The translations under genes were made by a program, and so were the position numbers. A stretch of DNA of 64,000 nt from Polaromonas sp. 39-63-25. Lineage in GTDB: Bacteria; Pseudomonadota; Gammaproteobacteria; Burkholderiales; Burkholderiaceae_C. Shown one piece after another: positions 63,640-64,000 of the stretch. Position 1 is the first letter of the stretch, and each line of letters begins with the position of its first letter. Location: assembly GCF_002278925.1 (NCBI RefSeq), contig NZ_NCJH01000001.1, positions 62,001 through 126,000 on the forward strand. The letters are read 5' to 3'. Below the pieces are notes generated by a model. It was not told the DNA's origin, ran no database searches, and saw nothing but the letters and a program-made list of their open reading frames with translations.

Positions 63640-64000
63640 TCAGGCCTCGCGCAAGGCCTTCTTGAGCTCCTCGCCAATCTCCGGCTTGTGCGCAAACGGG
63701 TTGGTCGGGTTGCGCGCCTGCAGGATGTCTTCCAGCCGCGTCTGCACCGAGCCAATGGCCTTGGGGTGGCTGTAGATGTAGAACTGGTTGGCGGCGATCG
63801 CGTCGAACACCTTTTGTGCCACGTCGGCCGCCGTCACCTTGCCGGAGCCGACCGCCTTGTCGCTCATGGCCTGGCCGATCAATTGGCTTTTGGTCGGCCT
63901 GGCGGCCGGCAGCTCATCGGGCCGGTTGCGCTGGCTCTGGCTGATGCCGGTGGGCACGAAGAAGGGGCACAGCACCGAAGCGCTGATCTGGTCGGTGACC
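63640..64000 (-). CDS. Short-chain dehydrogenase/reductase, C-terminal part, cut by window edge
   Basis: About 120 residues; the frame is open to the right window edge, so the N-terminal cofactor and active-site regions lie outside. The visible part reads [34 protein letters not shown] and [20 protein letters not shown], which matches the C-terminal region of classical SDRs of about 280 residues. It ends 13 bases before the AraC start, in the same direction. Confidence 0.75.
   Translation of the reverse strand, partial: VTDQISASVLCPFFVPTGISQSQRNRPDELPAARPTKSQLIGQAMSDKAVGSGKVTAADVAQKVFDAIAANQFYIYSHPKAIGSVQTRLEDILQARNPTNPFAHKPEIGEELKKALREA

Overview
The window reads as chromosomal DNA of a high-GC Burkholderiales bacterium, most likely Comamonadaceae (Polaromonas/Rhodoferax/Variovorax type). 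This is inferred from the gene order mltG-tmk-holB-pilZ-tatD, the DUF2917 and DUF4384 proteins, the abundance of TRAP and LIV-type transporters, and the hairpin and 'CAGCCGGGGCCGCGG' intergenic repeats. No rRNA, tRNA or CRISPR array was seen.

Region 1 (1-8.6 kb, + strand) is a catabolic and uptake cluster. It holds the C-terminal part of a thiamine-diphosphate enzyme, a GMC alcohol dehydrogenase, a carboxymuconolactone-decarboxylase-like protein, a complete DctP-DctQ-DctM TRAP transporter and an MFS carrier. Region 2 (8.6-11.1 kb) is a scrap yard: an IS66 relic fused to a FadB fragment, an AbrB/VapC toxin-antitoxin pair, a frameshifted small gene, a Gfo/Idh/MocA fragment and a collapsed IS6-type element. 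Region 3 (11.1-25.6 kb, - strand) is a second catabolic block: SDR, fused E1 alpha/beta, SDR, GntR regulator, E2, LIV-type ABC transporter (binding protein, LivH, LivM-LivG fusion, LivF), E3, a broken second LivF and a GMC oxidoreductase. Several copies of one IS end sequence (GGTTnTGTCGCRTT) lie at both edges and in the middle of regions 1-3, so most of this block looks IS-assembled.

Region 4 (26.5-42 kb) is mostly core chromosome: ankyrin protein, TatD, PilZ, HolB, Tmk, MltG, YgfZ, TANGO2/NRDE protein, a hotdog-GNAT fusion, an esterase, an iron alcohol dehydrogenase, a patatin and Tex. A small accessory insert (DUF4238 protein plus a truncated HigA antitoxin) sits at 36.7-38.2 kb.

Region 5 (42-48.7 kb) is a cell-surface export locus. 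A NarL-type histidine kinase and a LuxR-type regulator whose receiver lacks the phospho-acceptor segment are divergent from four genes: a three-repeat secreted protein ending in CxxC and GHGHGH, a small secreted protein, a CsgG-like/DUF4384 lipoprotein and a Sel1-repeat protein. It resembles a curli-type (CsgG) secretion system with an unfamiliar subunit.

Region 6 (48.8-56 kb) holds a CPA2 antiporter, a LapA-like membrane protein, a large sensor kinase, a DUF1223 protein and a divergent lysR/DUF2917 pair. Region 7 (56.5-62.1 kb) is a six-gene operon matching the plan of the Pseudomonas Fap functional-amyloid system: repeat proteins, C39 peptidase, FapE-like protein and FapF-like coiled-coil/beta-barrel porin. 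A decayed second copy of the lysR/DUF2917 pair begins two bases after its last stop codon, so the operon is bracketed by a direct duplication. The right edge holds a VOC protein, an AraC regulator and a partial SDR.

The most notable content is the coexistence, within 18 kb, of two different putative amyloid export loci (CsgG-type and Fap-type), one next to a regulator that probably cannot be phosphorylated. Gene families were recognised from memory of motifs, not from searches.
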